NCBI RefSeq assembly: GCF_001423425.1
Contig: NZ_LMNX01000003.1
Span: forward strand, 839,044-903,043
Source of the DNA: Rhizobium sp. Leaf306
GTDB lineage: Bacteria > Pseudomonadota > Alphaproteobacteria > Rhizobiales > Rhizobiaceae
Length of the DNA stretch: 64,000 nt
Direction: 5' to 3'
Part shown: in pieces, positions 1 to 10,472 of the stretch
Numbering within the stretch: the stretch's first letter is position 1
How the letters are laid out: the number at the start of each line of letters is the position of its first letter
Translations under genes and position numbers: made by a program
Notes under the pieces: generated by a model
The model's input: only the letters and a program-made list of their open reading frames with translations
Database searches by the model: none
Told to the model about the DNA's origin: nothing

Positions 1-483
1 ATCTCCTCGTTTTCGGAAGACATGCGTCGGCGCGGTCTGACACCCGGCTATCGAACACGATCCGTCAAGGTCGTGTCCGCCAGTGCGGCAATCGCTTTGG
101 AGCTACAACTCCAGCCCGGCGACGACGTGGTGGAGATCGACAGGACAATGCTGGCGGACGGCATGCCGCTTGCAACCTCGATCACATATCTGCGCCCGCA
201 ACTGTTCAAGAAGTCGGGTATTCCGACGATCGAGGAACTGGATAGCGGCTCGCTTTACGAAAGACTGCGGCGCGACGACATCGTTTTCGCCGGTGGCGAC
301 GAACGCATCGAAGCCGCAATGGCCGACACCATGACGGCCCGCATCCTCAACGTCCGGCAGCCGGCGGTCGTGCTGATCTGCCACCGAACCTCCTGGATGC
401 CCGACAGGCAGCCAGTGGAATACGTCGTTCTGCACTATCTCGCAGAACGCTACAGCTTCCACGTGAAGCTCATCAAAGCCTGA
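1..483 (+). CDS. GntR/HutC-family regulator, C-terminal part (partial)
   Basis: The reading frame is open to the left window edge, so the start and the DNA-binding winged helix lie outside. The visible 160 codons are a UTRA effector-binding domain. It opens with the stretch SFSEDMRRRGL typical of HutC-type regulators and ends in the usual strand pattern around VEYVVLHYLAERYSFHV. The ATG at 22 is internal to this domain and is not the real start. The gene lies 196 bases upstream of the ABC operon that begins at 680, on the same strand, so it most likely represses that operon in response to its substrate. The ligand cannot be read from sequence. Confidence 0.85.
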   Translation: MSSFSEDMRRRGLTPGYRTRSVKVVSASAAIALELQLQPGDDVVEIDRTMLADGMPLATSITYLRPQLFKKSGIPTIEELDSGSLYERLRRDDIVFAGGDERIEAAMADTMTARILNVRQPAVVLICHRTSWMPDRQPVEYVVLHYLAERYSFHVKLIKA

Positions 484-679
484 CAGCTCGAAAGGCTGAT
501 CGCAACACAGGAGCCCGCGGCTTGGTCGGGGGCTCTGCCGGCTATCCGTGCCGTTTCGGCAGCCGTCGATACTCACAACATTCGTATCCATCTGTCCCGA
601 CGGGCTTCCCGGCGCAGGACAGGTGCGTCCCGAAGAATACTGAACACAGAACAACAATAATAATCGCCAGAGAAGGAAC

Positions 680-2200
680 ATGACGTTGACGACTATACGC
701 AGCTCGTTTCTGGGCCTAGCAGCCCTCTCCCTGTCTCTTTTGCCCGTCGCAGCTTCCGCTCAGACGCCCGAAAAAGGCGGCACGCTGAACATCGGCGTCG
801 TCTCGGATCCCGTGACGCTGGATCCCGCCTTCTTCGCCTCCTATTTCGAGCTCTACGAGCAATACCTGATTTACGAACCCCTGCTGACCATGACGCCAGA
901 ACTCAAGGTCGTCCCGGGCATTGCCAGTTACAAACAGGTCGATGACCTCACCTACACGTTCGAGATCAAGCCGGGCGTGACGTTCCAGGACGGAACCCCT
1001 TACGACGCTGCAGCCGCGAAGTTCAATCTCGACCGCATGCTGGACCAAAAGACCGGTTCGCCACGTCGTTCGGATCTCGGCCCGATCGCATCGGTTGAGG
1101 TTACGGGGCCGCTTGCTTTCACCGTCAAGTTCTCTCAGCCCTACGCGCAGTTTCCCTTGGTGATGACGAACCGTGCGGGCCTTTTCGTCTCGCCGACCGC
1201 GCTGCAGAAACTCGGTCCTGATTTCGCAACCAAGGGGGTTGGTGCCGGACCTTTCAAGCTCGATAGCTGGACCAAAAACGGCCAGATGGTGCTCTCTGCC
1301 TTCGACGGCTATCACAAGGGACGTGCCCCCCTCGACAAGGTCATCATTCGACCAATCCCTGACGAAACGCTGCGCACGGCCGGCCTGAAAAGTGGCGATC
1401 TCCAACTGGTCGACATCGTCCCGCCGCAGAGCCTGGCGCAGATCAAGACCGATCCATCTGTCAATGTGGCCGACATTCCGGGCCTCGGCTTCAATGCCTT
1501 CTCGATCAACAATACCAAGGCCCCCTTCAACGATATGAAGGTCCGTCAGGCATTGCTGTATTCCGTCGACAAGGACGTCGTGAACAAGGTGGCCTACTTC
1601 AATACGGGTTCGCCTGCCTTTGGTCCCGTTCCACCACCGATCACCTGGGCGTTCGATCCGAACTTCAAGCCCTACAAGCGTGACGTTGCAAAGGCCAAAC
1701 AACTCCTCACCGAGGCTGGTCATCCGGACGGTGTACCGTTTGCAATCACCGTCGTCGCGTCGCCACTGCAGCTTCGCGTCGCACAGATCATCCAGGCGCA
1801 GGCCCAGGAAGCCGGTTTCAAGGTCTCTGTCCGTCAGGTTGACGCGACAAGCCTGATCTCGGTCCTTCAGAAGAAGGACTTCGATATCTCCTGGTCGCCC
1901 TGGACCGGTCGTCCGGACCCGGACGGCAACATGTACAACTGGTTCACCAAAGGCGGTCCGAACAACTTCTCGGGCTACAGCAATGATGACGTCGACAGCC
2001 TGATGAAAAAGGCCCGTGTCAGCGCCGACCAGTCCGAACGCGCTACGATGTACAGGCAGGCACAACAGATGATTTCCGACGACGCCGGAATGCTGTTCCT
2101 GCATTTCGACTCAACGCTGCAGGGCTCGACCAAGAAGCTTCACTGGACCCCCTACCCAGACACCGCCTTCCGTCTTGGAGACGCGTGGCTGCAGAAGTGA
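680..2200 (+). CDS. ABC transporter substrate-binding protein, family 5 (DppA/OppA-like)
   Basis: This 506-residue periplasmic binding protein has a Sec signal peptide over about residues 1-28 (hydrophobic LGLAALSLSLLPVAASA, cleavage near ASAQT). The family-5 fold follows: GGTLNIGVVSDPVTLDPAF near the mature N terminus, then VRQALLYSVDKD in the middle. The length is normal for the family. GAAGGA precedes the ATG. It feeds the DppBCDF-type importer encoded from 4067 to 7911. Family 5 binds di- and oligopeptides but also opines, nickel chelates, sugars and other small solutes, so the ligand is unknown. The enzymes of the operon (a kinase, a BtpA-type protein and a gamma-glutamyltransferase-like protein) suggest a solute other than a plain peptide. 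Confidence 0.9.
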   Translation: MTLTTIRSSFLGLAALSLSLLPVAASAQTPEKGGTLNIGVVSDPVTLDPAFFASYFELYEQYLIYEPLLTMTPELKVVPGIASYKQVDDLTYTFEIKPGVTFQDGTPYDAAAAKFNLDRMLDQKTGSPRRSDLGPIASVEVTGPLAFTVKFSQPYAQFPLVMTNRAGLFVSPTALQKLGPDFATKGVGAGPFKLDSWTKNGQMVLSAFDGYHKGRAPLDKVIIRPIPDETLRTAGLKSGDLQLVDIVPPQSLAQIKTDPSVNVADIPGLGFNAFSINNTKAPFNDMKVRQALLYSVDKDVVNKVAYFNTGSPAFGPVPPPITWAFDPNFKPYKRDVAKAKQLLTEAGHPDGVPFAITVVASPLQLRVAQIIQAQAQEAGFKVSVRQVDATSLISVLQKKDFDISWSPWTGRPDPDGNMYNWFTKGGPNNFSGYSNDDVDSLMKKARVSADQSERATMYRQAQQMISDDAGMLFLHFDSTLQGSTKKLHWTPYPDTAFRLGDAWLQK

Positions 2201-2230
2201 TCCCTTCCGCTCTCCTCTAACCTCACGACA

Positions 2231-2263
2231 CACCGTCGCGCGCCCTGCTGCGTCGCGACGGTG
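2231..2263 (+). promoter_or_regulatory. Stem-loop between binding-protein gene and next gene
   Basis: A perfect 10-bp inverted repeat, CACCGTCGCG and CGCGACGGTG, is separated by 13 bases and sits 30 bases after the stop of the binding-protein gene. There is no T-run, so it is more likely an RNA-stabilising or processing hairpin than a strong terminator. Similar hairpins follow two other binding-protein genes in this window, at 26341 and 52952. Confidence 0.55.
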
Positions 2264-2295
2264 CCAAAAGACTGCAAAAGCAAAAAGGCAACCAG

Positions 2296-3153
2296 ATGAG
2301 TGATACACCAAAGGCAAAACCGGTCTTCCGCGTGAAGCCAAATGCCATCGAGCAGATTTTCGGCCGCCGCAAGGCCGTCATCGGAGTGATCCATTCCCTC
2401 GCTCTTCCAGGCTCGCCGGATTATGACGGTCAGCCGTTCTCCGAGATTGTCGATTTTGCCGTTGCCGAGGCAGAGCGTTACAAGACCGGCGGCGTCGATG
2501 GACTGATCGTCGAGAACCACGGCGACATCCCGTTCGCCAAGCCGAACAATCTCGGCCCGGAAACCGCCGCTTCGATGGCTGTCATGACTGATGCGGTGCG
2601 TCGCGCAACCGGCATCCCGGTCGGCGTCAATGTTCTGGCCAACGGCGCGATCCAGGCGATCGCCGTCGCCAAGGCCGCTGGCGCCGCCTTCGTGCGCGTC
2701 AACCAGTGGTCCAATGCCTATGTCGCAAACGAAGGCCTGATGGACGGACCTGCCGGCGAAGCTGCGCGCTACCGTGCGTACCTCCGCGCCCGCGACATCA
2801 AGATCTTCGCCGACGTGCACGTCAAGCACGGCGCCCATGCGATCACCGGCGACCGCACCATCCAGGAACTTGCCCGCGACAACGAATTCTTCGACGCCGA
2901 CGTAGCGATCGCCACAGGCCAGCGCACCGGCGATTCCGCCACCATGGAAGAGCTCCAGACCATCGATAGCGGCACGTCGCTTCCCGTCGCCGTCGGCTCC
3001 GGCGTCACGCCAGACAATGTCGGCGATATATTTTCGGTCGCAGACGCCGTCATCGTCGCAAGCTACCTGAAACGCGATGGCGTCTGGTGGAACCCGGTCG
3101 ATCCCGAGCGCCTGAACGTCTTTATGCAGGCCGTCAAGAAGGCAAGGAGCTGA
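2296..3153 (+). CDS. BtpA/SgcQ-family TIM-barrel protein
   Basis: This 285-residue protein is recognised as BtpA/SgcQ family from the stretches VIGVIHSLALPGSPDY near residue 25, DGLIVENHGDIPFA near 72, PVGVNVLANG near 112 and the C-terminal SGVTPDNVGDIFSVAD. It has no signal peptide or membrane segment. The family is named for a cyanobacterial protein affecting photosystem I biogenesis. SgcQ homologues in heterotrophs occur beside sugar transporters and are usually only predicted to act on nucleoside- or sugar-like compounds. Here the gene stands between a binding-protein gene and a PfkB kinase whose start lies 6 bases after its stop, so it probably has an enzymatic step in breakdown of the imported solute. 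The reaction is not established. Confidence 0.8.
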   Translation: MSDTPKAKPVFRVKPNAIEQIFGRRKAVIGVIHSLALPGSPDYDGQPFSEIVDFAVAEAERYKTGGVDGLIVENHGDIPFAKPNNLGPETAASMAVMTDAVRRATGIPVGVNVLANGAIQAIAVAKAAGAAFVRVNQWSNAYVANEGLMDGPAGEAARYRAYLRARDIKIFADVHVKHGAHAITGDRTIQELARDNEFFDADVAIATGQRTGDSATMEELQTIDSGTSLPVAVGSGVTPDNVGDIFSVADAVIVASYLKRDGVWWNPVDPERLNVFMQAVKKARS

Positions 3154-3159
3154 CCGCGC

Positions 3160-4062
3160 GTGGCTAAGGTCCTTGTACTCGGCAATGCCGGGCTCGATAT
3201 CAGCCTGCAGATGCCACGCCTGCCCGAGCGGGGCGAAACTCTGCTCGGCGACGGTGCCATGCGTGCGCCTGGCGGCAAGGGCCTTAATCAGGCGGTCGTT
3301 GCCGCCCGCGCCGGGGCCGATACGCGCTTTGCCGGCCCGATCGGCAAGGACGGCATGGGCGAGGAGATCATCCGAATCCTCGGGGCCGAACAAAACCTGG
3401 TCTTCGAACCGCAGCGGCTGGAAGGCTCAAGCGATTTCTCGCTCCTGATGGTCTTGCCCGATGGCGAAAACAGCATCGTCACCGCCGGCGCCTGTGCCGC
3501 CGCCTTCTCTCAAGAAGCCGCGTCCCGCTTCGCCGCCAACACTGAGGCAGGCGATCTCTTCCTTGCCCAGGGAAATCTGACGCAGGAGACGACACTTGCC
3601 GGGTTCAAGGCCGCACGCGACCGCGGCGCCTATACGGTCTTCAACCCGGCCCCGATCTGGTGGGATGCCACGCCGCTGCTTGCCCACTGCGATATTCTTG
3701 TCGTCAATCGCGGTGAGGCCGAAGCCATCAGTGGTCTGGATGATCCCCGTGCTGCGGCTGCAAGGCTTCACAAACGAGGCGCGAAAACCACCATCATCAC
3801 GCTCGGTGGCGACGGCTGTCTGGTGCACTCGAGCGGCACCACTCGGCACCACGAAGCGATTGCCGTCAAGGTCAGGGACACGACCGGCTGCGGCGACACG
3901 TTTTGCGGCGCGCTGTGCGCGACCCTCTCGCTCGGCCATTCGTTGGAGAAAGCGATCGCCTATGCCCAATCTGCTGCATCCATCACGGCCACGCGTCCCG
4001 GCGCCTTCCGCGCACTGCCCAGCCCTGCCGAACTCTCCGCCCTTTGCAAAACGGAGGCCTGA
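3160..4062 (+). CDS. PfkB/ribokinase-family sugar or nucleoside kinase
   Basis: The 300-residue kinase shows both PfkB signatures. GGKGLNQAVVAARAG lies near residue 38, and the C-terminal DTTGCGDTFCGAL carries the catalytic-base aspartate at residue 246. It starts with GTG at 3160, six bases after the BtpA-type gene. Family members phosphorylate ribose, fructose derivatives, nucleosides or pseudouridine with ATP in the cytoplasm. The pairing with a BtpA/SgcQ-type protein suggests that one enzyme phosphorylates the imported compound and the other cleaves or isomerises it. That order is inference. The substrate cannot be assigned from the motifs. Confidence 0.88.
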   Translation: MAKVLVLGNAGLDISLQMPRLPERGETLLGDGAMRAPGGKGLNQAVVAARAGADTRFAGPIGKDGMGEEIIRILGAEQNLVFEPQRLEGSSDFSLLMVLPDGENSIVTAGACAAAFSQEAASRFAANTEAGDLFLAQGNLTQETTLAGFKAARDRGAYTVFNPAPIWWDATPLLAHCDILVVNRGEAEAISGLDDPRAAAARLHKRGAKTTIITLGGDGCLVHSSGTTRHHEAIAVKVRDTTGCGDTFCGALCATLSLGHSLEKAIAYAQSAASITATRPGAFRALPSPAELSALCKTEA

Positions 4063-4066
4063 CGTG

Positions 4067-5055
<989 letters not shown>

Positions 5056-5059
<4 letters not shown>

Positions 5060-6126
5060 CGCCCTTGCTCGCCGCCGAAAATTTGGTGAAATCGTTTTCC
5101 GTCTCCACCGGCTGGGGAAAGCCCAAGCGCTTTTATGCGGTCGACACTGTCAGCATTTCGGTCGAGCGTGGCCGCACGCTTGCGGTCGTCGGTGAATCCG
5201 GCTGCGGCAAGAGCACGGTCGGCTCCCTGCTGCTGCGCCTTCAGGATCCCGACAGCGGCAGCATCCGTCTCGACGGCGAGGATGCCATGGCTCTCGACAG
5301 CAACGGCCTTCGCCGCTTTCGTCGGCGGGTTCAGGTCGTCTTTCAGGATCCCTTTGCATCGCTCGATCCTCGCGAACGCATTCGCGAGGTCCTGGTCCGC
5401 CCCATGCTGCTGCATCGGCTTTGCGACAGGCCGGAAGCATTGAAGCGCGCCGCCGCCCTGATGGAAGCGGTCGGTCTGTCCGCTGAACAGCTGGACCGCT
5501 TCCCTCACCAGTTTTCCGGCGGCCAGAGGCAGCGCATCGCGATCGCCCGGGCGCTGTCGGTGCAGCCGGATCTGATTATCTGCGATGAGCCGGTGTCAGC
5601 GCTGGATGTTTCCGTGCAAGCGCAGGTCGTCAACCTTCTGCAGGACCTGCAGCGCGATACCGGCGTCGCCTTCATCTTCATCTCGCACGATCTCGCCGTC
5701 GTTCGCCATCTGGCCCACGATGTCGCGGTCATGTATTCGGGCCGGATCGTCGAGCAGGCGCCCACCCGCGAACTCTTCGACAATCCCCGACATCCCTATA
5801 CCCGGGCGCTTCTGGCCGCCGCACCCCGCGTCGAGATCCAGAGAAAATCGCATGTGCTTCTGACAGGCGAGCCACCCGATCCGACCAACCGCATCGCCGG
5901 TTGCCGGTTCGCCGCGCGCTGTCCCTATGTGCAGGACCGATGCACGCAGGAGGAGCCGCCACTCGTGCCCGTGAATGCGGCCCACCTGTCGGCCTGTTTC
6001 TTCGCCACGACGCTTCCGCAGGTCGAAACGCTCCCAGACACCCTGCCGGGCACGTCCGCCTCTGCCCGCATGGCCGCCTATCGCCGCGCTCGTGACCGCC
6101 AAACGCAACAGGCTGAGGACATCTGA
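5056..6126 (+). CDS. Dpp/Opp-type ABC transporter ATP-binding protein (DppF-like)
   Basis: This 356-residue ATPase has Walker A GESGCGKST, signature FSGGQRQRIAIARA, Walker B IICDEPVSALD and the C-terminal extension HPYTRALLAAAP followed by a cysteine-containing CRFAARCP segment. ATG 5056 overlaps the stop of the preceding ATPase gene, which indicates translational coupling. The open frame continues upstream to 4192, but that part is a shadow of the DppD-like gene. Together the two ATPases match the usual DppDF arrangement. Confidence 0.92.
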
Positions 6127-6127
6127 C

Positions 6128-7072
6128 ATGAAGCTGATCGTCACCCGCGTCCTCTCGGTCATTCCGGTCCTCTTCGGCCTCTGCGTGCTCTCCTACACGC
6201 TGCTCGCGATGATCCCCGGAGATCCGATCACCGCCATGCTCGGCATGGATGCCACGCCGGAAGCGATCGCCGCGCTGCGCGCAAAATTTGCTCTAGACGA
6301 GCCCTTGCCGCTCCGGTTCATCTCCTGGTTCGGGCATCTTCTGATCGGCGATCTCGGTCGTTCCATCCAGTCGGGCCGACCGGTCCTCAGCATGGTCATG
6401 ACCGCCATGGTGCCGACCATGCAGCTCGGCTTAGCGGCGCTTTTGATCTCGCTGGTCATCGCCATTCCGGCCGGAGTGATTTCCGCAGCACGCCGCAACA
6501 GCGTCGCCGATTATAGCGTCTCGCTGATTTCGCTGGCAGGCCTTTCGCTGCCGAGCTTCTGGCTGGCGATCCTGCTTGTCCTCTTCCTGTCGATCCGTCT
6601 GCAGATTTTCCCCTCCTCCGGCTATGTGCCTATCGGCGAAGATCCCGTTGGCGCTTTACGCCACATCACCCTGCCGGCGATCACGCTCGGCGTCGCCATG
6701 GCCGCGTCGACCATGCGCATGACCCGCGCCGCCATGCTGGACGTGCTGAATGCGGACTATATCCGGACGGCGCGCGCCAAGGGCCTGCCCTTTCGACGTG
6801 TGGTCTGGAAACATGCGCTGCGAAACGCCCTGATCCCGGTAACGACGCTGGTCGGCCTGCAGCTCGGCCAGTTGATGGGCGGCGTGGTGGTAACGGAGAC
6901 TGTGTTCGCTTGGCCGGGCATCGGCAAGCTGACGGTCGATGCGATCTTCGCGCGTGACTATCCCGTGGTGCAAGGCGCCATCCTGGCATCCGCCGTACTC
7001 TTCGTCTTCATCAATCTTGCCACCGACCTTCTTTACGCGACGCTCGATCCCAGACTGAGGAAACGTGCATGA
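6128..7072 (+). CDS. Dpp/Opp-type ABC transporter permease (DppB-like)
   Basis: The 314-residue integral membrane protein has about six hydrophobic segments. The first (VLSVIPVLFGLCVLSYTLL) is followed by the periplasmic region typical of DppB proteins, containing PGDPI. The cytoplasmic coupling loop reads DYIRTARAKGLPFRRVVWKHALRNAL. The start at 6128 lies one base after the ATPase stop. Its last codons overlap the next permease gene (ATGA). It pairs with the DppC-like permease to form the pore. Confidence 0.92.
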   Translation: MKLIVTRVLSVIPVLFGLCVLSYTLLAMIPGDPITAMLGMDATPEAIAALRAKFALDEPLPLRFISWFGHLLIGDLGRSIQSGRPVLSMVMTAMVPTMQLGLAALLISLVIAIPAGVISAARRNSVADYSVSLISLAGLSLPSFWLAILLVLFLSIRLQIFPSSGYVPIGEDPVGALRHITLPAITLGVAMAASTMRMTRAAMLDVLNADYIRTARAKGLPFRRVVWKHALRNALIPVTTLVGLQLGQLMGGVVVTETVFAWPGIGKLTVDAIFARDYPVVQGAILASAVLFVFINLATDLLYATLDPRLRKRA

Positions 7073-7911
7073 CCACAGCTCCCGCATCTCACTCGTTGAT
7101 ACGCCGTCTTGTGGAAGACAGCCGCAGTGCCTTCGGCATGGCGCTGGTCAGCATCCTTGTCCTGGCTGCGGTGTTCGGACCGGTCTTGTCCTCCTATGCG
7201 CCTGACGCTGCCGATTTCATGGCAACGCTTGCCCCACCGTCAGCCGATCATTTTCTCGGTACCGACGATCTCGGTCGCGACGTGCTGTCGCGTATCCTGT
7301 CCGGTGCACGGGTATCGCTGCTTGTCGGCGTGATCAGCGTCGGTGGCGCGGTTCTTTTCGGCCTGCCGATCGGCCTTGTTGCCGGCTACCTGGGCGGCAG
7401 AACAGATGCGGTTCTGATGCGCTGCATGGACGTTCTACTGGCCTTTCCGGGCATCCTGCTGGCACTCGGCATCACAGCGGCGCTTGGCGCGTCGCTTACC
7501 AACACGATCATCGCGATCGCCGTCATCAACACGCCGACCATCGCCCGGGTGACCCGCGCCCAGACCATGTTGGTCTCCAGCCTCGATTACGTGAAGGCGA
7601 ACCGGGCGCTCGGCTTTAGCAATCTGACGATCATGACCCGCAGCGTTTTGCCCAATGCCCTGTCGCCCGTCCTGGTCCAGGCATCGCTGCTGCTTGCCTC
7701 GTCGATCATCACGGAGTCCTATCTTTCCTTCCTCGGTCTTGGCGTCCAGCCGCCGACCCCGACCTGGGGCAGCATGCTGCGTGATGCAATCAGCTTTATC
7801 GACCAGGCAACCTGGCTCGCCTGGTTTCCGGGTGCTGCAATCTTCCTGACTGTGCTCGGCTTCAACATCTTCGGCGATGGTTTACGCGACCGTCTCGATC
7901 CGCGCGACTGA
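7069..7911 (+). CDS. Dpp/Opp-type ABC transporter permease (DppC-like)
   Basis: This 280-residue permease carries the DppC hallmarks: the N-terminal HFLGTDDLGRDVLSRILSGARVSL motif near residue 62 and the coupling loop with LDYVKANRALGFSNLTIMTRSVLPNAL. It ends in the usual ILTVLGFN-type region, here FLTVLGFNIFGDGLRDRLDPR. It overlaps the DppB-like gene by four bases. This completes an importer of one binding protein, two permeases and two ATPases. Confidence 0.92.
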   Translation: MTTAPASHSLIRRLVEDSRSAFGMALVSILVLAAVFGPVLSSYAPDAADFMATLAPPSADHFLGTDDLGRDVLSRILSGARVSLLVGVISVGGAVLFGLPIGLVAGYLGGRTDAVLMRCMDVLLAFPGILLALGITAALGASLTNTIIAIAVINTPTIARVTRAQTMLVSSLDYVKANRALGFSNLTIMTRSVLPNALSPVLVQASLLLASSIITESYLSFLGLGVQPPTPTWGSMLRDAISFIDQATWLAWFPGAAIFLTVLGFNIFGDGLRDRLDPRD

Positions 7912-8007
7912 GCCGATGCCACTGGACCCGCCATCTTCCACCTCGCTCAAGGTGCAACCGACGCGACCAAGAGCGATATTTCAACTCCTCACGAGGACCG
8001 GTAAGAC

Positions 8008-8778
8008 ATGACCAAGAAAGTGCTTCTCGTCGGCGAAAGCTGGATCAGCTCCGCCACCCATTACAAGGGCTTCGACCAGTTCGGCAGCGTCACCTTCCAC
8101 CTCGGCGCCGAGCCGCTGGTCAAGGCGCTCGATGGCAGCCAGTACGAATTGACCTATATGCCGGCCCATGACGCAGTCGAGAAATTCCCCTTCGAGATGG
8201 CCGGGCTCGACGCCTACGATGCGATCATCCTCTCTGATATCGGCGCCAACTCGCTGCTGCTGCCGCCGGCCGTATGGCTGCATTCCAAGACCGTGCCCAA
8301 CCGGCTGAGGCTCATCAAGGCCTGGGTGGAAAAGGGCGGAGGACTGCTGATGGTCGGCGGATATTTCTCGTTCCAGGGCATCGACGGCAAGGCACGCTGG
8401 CGCCGCACGGCCGTAGAGGACACGCTGCCCGTCACCTGCCTGCCCTACGACGATCGGGTTGAAATACCCGAGGGTTCGACCGCCGTCGTCCTCAAGCCCG
8501 ACCATCCGGTGATGGCCGGCCTTAGCGGCGAATGGCCTCTGCTTCTGGGCGTCAACGAGGTGGAGGTGCGCGACCGCGCCGATGTGGACGTGCTCGCCCG
8601 CCTGCCCGAAGACCAAGGCGGCCATCCGCTGCTGGTGACCGGCACCCATGGCGAAGGCCGCACCGTGGCGTGGACTTCGGACATCGGCCCTCATTGGCTT
8701 TCGCCGGCTTTCTGCGAATGGGAAGGTTACGCCAGGCTCTGGAAAAACATCCTCGGCTGGATGACCGAAACACGCTGA
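8008..8778 (+). CDS. Class-I glutamine-amidotransferase-like protein (DUF1355 type)
   Basis: This 256-residue cytoplasmic protein resembles the putative glutamine-amidotransferase family once called DUF1355. Its opening is [20 protein letters not shown] flavodoxin-like core follows with [17 protein letters not shown], then [18 protein letters not shown] near residue 108, and finally [17 protein letters not shown]. No nucleophile-elbow cysteine of a true glutaminase is evident at the usual place, so it may be a non-glutaminase member. It lies 96 bases after the permease gene and 91 bases before the gamma-glutamyltransferase gene, in the same direction. Its biochemical role is unknown. Confidence 0.75.
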   Translation: MTKKVLLVGESWISSATHYKGFDQFGSVTFHLGAEPLVKALDGSQYELTYMPAHDAVEKFPFEMAGLDAYDAIILSDIGANSLLLPPAVWLHSKTVPNRLRLIKAWVEKGGGLLMVGGYFSFQGIDGKARWRRTAVEDTLPVTCLPYDDRVEIPEGSTAVVLKPDHPVMAGLSGEWPLLLGVNEVEVRDRADVDVLARLPEDQGGHPLLVTGTHGEGRTVAWTSDIGPHWLSPAFCEWEGYARLWKNILGWMTETR

Positions 8779-8869
8779 CGGCAGCGCACGACGAAACACG
8801 CGGCTGGCCGGATGCGAGACCACCGGCCAGCCGCCGATACCCAATCTTCGCAGATCAGGAGCAGATGCC

Positions 8870-10459
8870 ATGACATCGCGCGATTTCTTCAAGCCGGGAC
8901 GTTCGGTCGCCATTTCGGACCGCGGCATGGCTGCGACCTCTCATCCGCAGGCGACTCTCGCGGCGGTGGACATCCTGCGCGCCGGCGGCAATGCGGTCGA
9001 TGCGGCGGTGGCAGCGGTTGCGCTGCAGTCGGTCATCGATCCGCTGATGACCGGCATCGGCGGAGATTGTTTTGCGCTCTATTCACCGGCCGGCGGAACG
9101 CCAGTCGCGCTCAACGGATCCGGCCGTGCACCCCAGAAGGCCGAGCTAGCCTATTTCATCGACAAAGGCTTCTCCTCCATCCCCGACGATAGCGCACATG
9201 CCGTAACCGTACCCGGCGCAGTGGATGCCTGGTGCCGGCTGATGGAAAGCCATGGTAGCCTCGGGATGAACCGTGTTCTGGCCGCAGCGATTGCCGCTGC
9301 CGAGGACGGCTATTGCATCACCCCACGCGTCGCGCTCGATTGGGCGCGCTACAGCCCCCGCGTCGGTAAGTTCGCAGGCTCCGCAAGCTACTTCCTGCCG
9401 AACGGCAAGGCGCCGGTGACCGGCCAGCGGATGACCAACCCGGCGCTGGCCGCCACCCTGCGCGCCATAGCGACGGGCGGCCGCGACGCCTTCTACAAGG
9501 GCCTGGTGGCCGAGGAGATCGTCGGCCTGTTGCAGTCGCTAGGTGGCCTGCACGAGGAAAGTGACTTCTCCAGTTTCGCCGCCTTTGAAACCGCACCCAT
9601 CTCGGCCAAATATCGGGGCCGGGATGTGCTGGAATGCCCGCCAAACGGCCAGGGGCTTGCCGCTTTGATGATTGCGCGCATCCTCGACGGCTTCGACCTG
9701 CGCGATCCGACGCTGTCGGAGGCAGACCGCATCCATCTTCTCGCCGAAGCATCGAAGGCAGCCTATGCCCGGCGTGACCAGGTGATCGCCGATCCCGCCC
9801 ATATGACGGCCGACGTCGATGCCATCCTGTCGGATCGCTCGATAGACGCGATCCGCTCGAAGATCAGCCTTGAAAAGGCCGCTCCGGCTGGCACTTGGGA
9901 AGGTCCGACGCATAAGGACACCGTCTACGTGACCGTGGTCGACCGCGACGGCAACGCCGTCTCGCTGATCAACTCCATCTTCTTCGCATTTGGCAGCGGC
10001 ATCTACGCGCCACGCTCCGGCGTGCTGCTGCAGAACCGCGGCGCGGGCTTCGTGGTCAGACAAGGCCACCCCAACGCCATCGGCCCCGGCAAGCTGCCCT
10101 TCCACACGATCATCCCCGGCATGCTGGCCGAGGGCGGCAAGACGCGCATGACCTTCGGGGTCATGGGCGGGCAATACCAGGCGGTCGGCCATTGCCATCT
10201 GCTGAGCCAAATCCTCGATCGAGACATGGATCCGCAGCAGGCGAGCGACCAGCCGCGTAGTTTCTATTTCGATGGCAAGCTCAGTCTCGAGCCAACCATT
10301 TCCGACGACGTGCGGATGGATCTGGAACGTCGCGGCCACACAACCGTCTGGGCGGACGAACCGATCGGCGGTGCGCAGGCAATCTACATCGACCACGAGC
10401 GGGGCGTTCTGCTGGGAGCCACCGACCACCGCAAGGACGGCATCGCGCTCGGTTATTAA
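8870..10459 (+). CDS. Gamma-glutamyltransferase-family Ntn hydrolase, no signal peptide
   Basis: The 529-residue protein has the GGT fold. The N-terminal half contains [33 protein letters not shown]. The self-cleavage site precedes Thr351 in [14 protein letters not shown], where Thr351 aligns with the N-terminal nucleophile of the mature small subunit. Unlike classical periplasmic GGT it has no signal peptide, since the protein opens [11 protein letters not shown]. It is therefore probably cytoplasmic and acts after import by the Dpp-type transporter. It could remove a gamma-glutamyl group, or act as an acylase on an amide, which some family members do. GGAG precedes ATG 8870. It is the last gene of the operon. 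Confidence 0.85.
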   Translation: MTSRDFFKPGRSVAISDRGMAATSHPQATLAAVDILRAGGNAVDAAVAAVALQSVIDPLMTGIGGDCFALYSPAGGTPVALNGSGRAPQKAELAYFIDKGFSSIPDDSAHAVTVPGAVDAWCRLMESHGSLGMNRVLAAAIAAAEDGYCITPRVALDWARYSPRVGKFAGSASYFLPNGKAPVTGQRMTNPALAATLRAIATGGRDAFYKGLVAEEIVGLLQSLGGLHEESDFSSFAAFETAPISAKYRGRDVLECPPNGQGLAALMIARILDGFDLRDPTLSEADRIHLLAEASKAAYARRDQVIADPAHMTADVDAILSDRSIDAIRSKISLEKAAPAGTWEGPTHKDTVYVTVVDRDGNAVSLINSIFFAFGSGIYAPRSGVLLQNRGAGFVVRQGHPNAIGPGKLPFHTIIPGMLAEGGKTRMTFGVMGGQYQAVGHCHLLSQILDRDMDPQQASDQPRSFYFDGKLSLEPTISDDVRMDLERRGHTTVWADEPIGGAQAIYIDHERGVLLGATDHRKDGIALGY

Positions 10460-10472
10460 GCGACAGCCTGGA

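Noticed and set aside
716..2104. 462-codon frame antisense to the first binding-protein gene
   Set aside because: Shadow frame. The sense product is a clear family-5 binding protein.
2152..3393. 413-codon minus-strand frame covering the BtpA-type gene
   Set aside because: It overlaps two convincing plus-strand genes and shows no domain.
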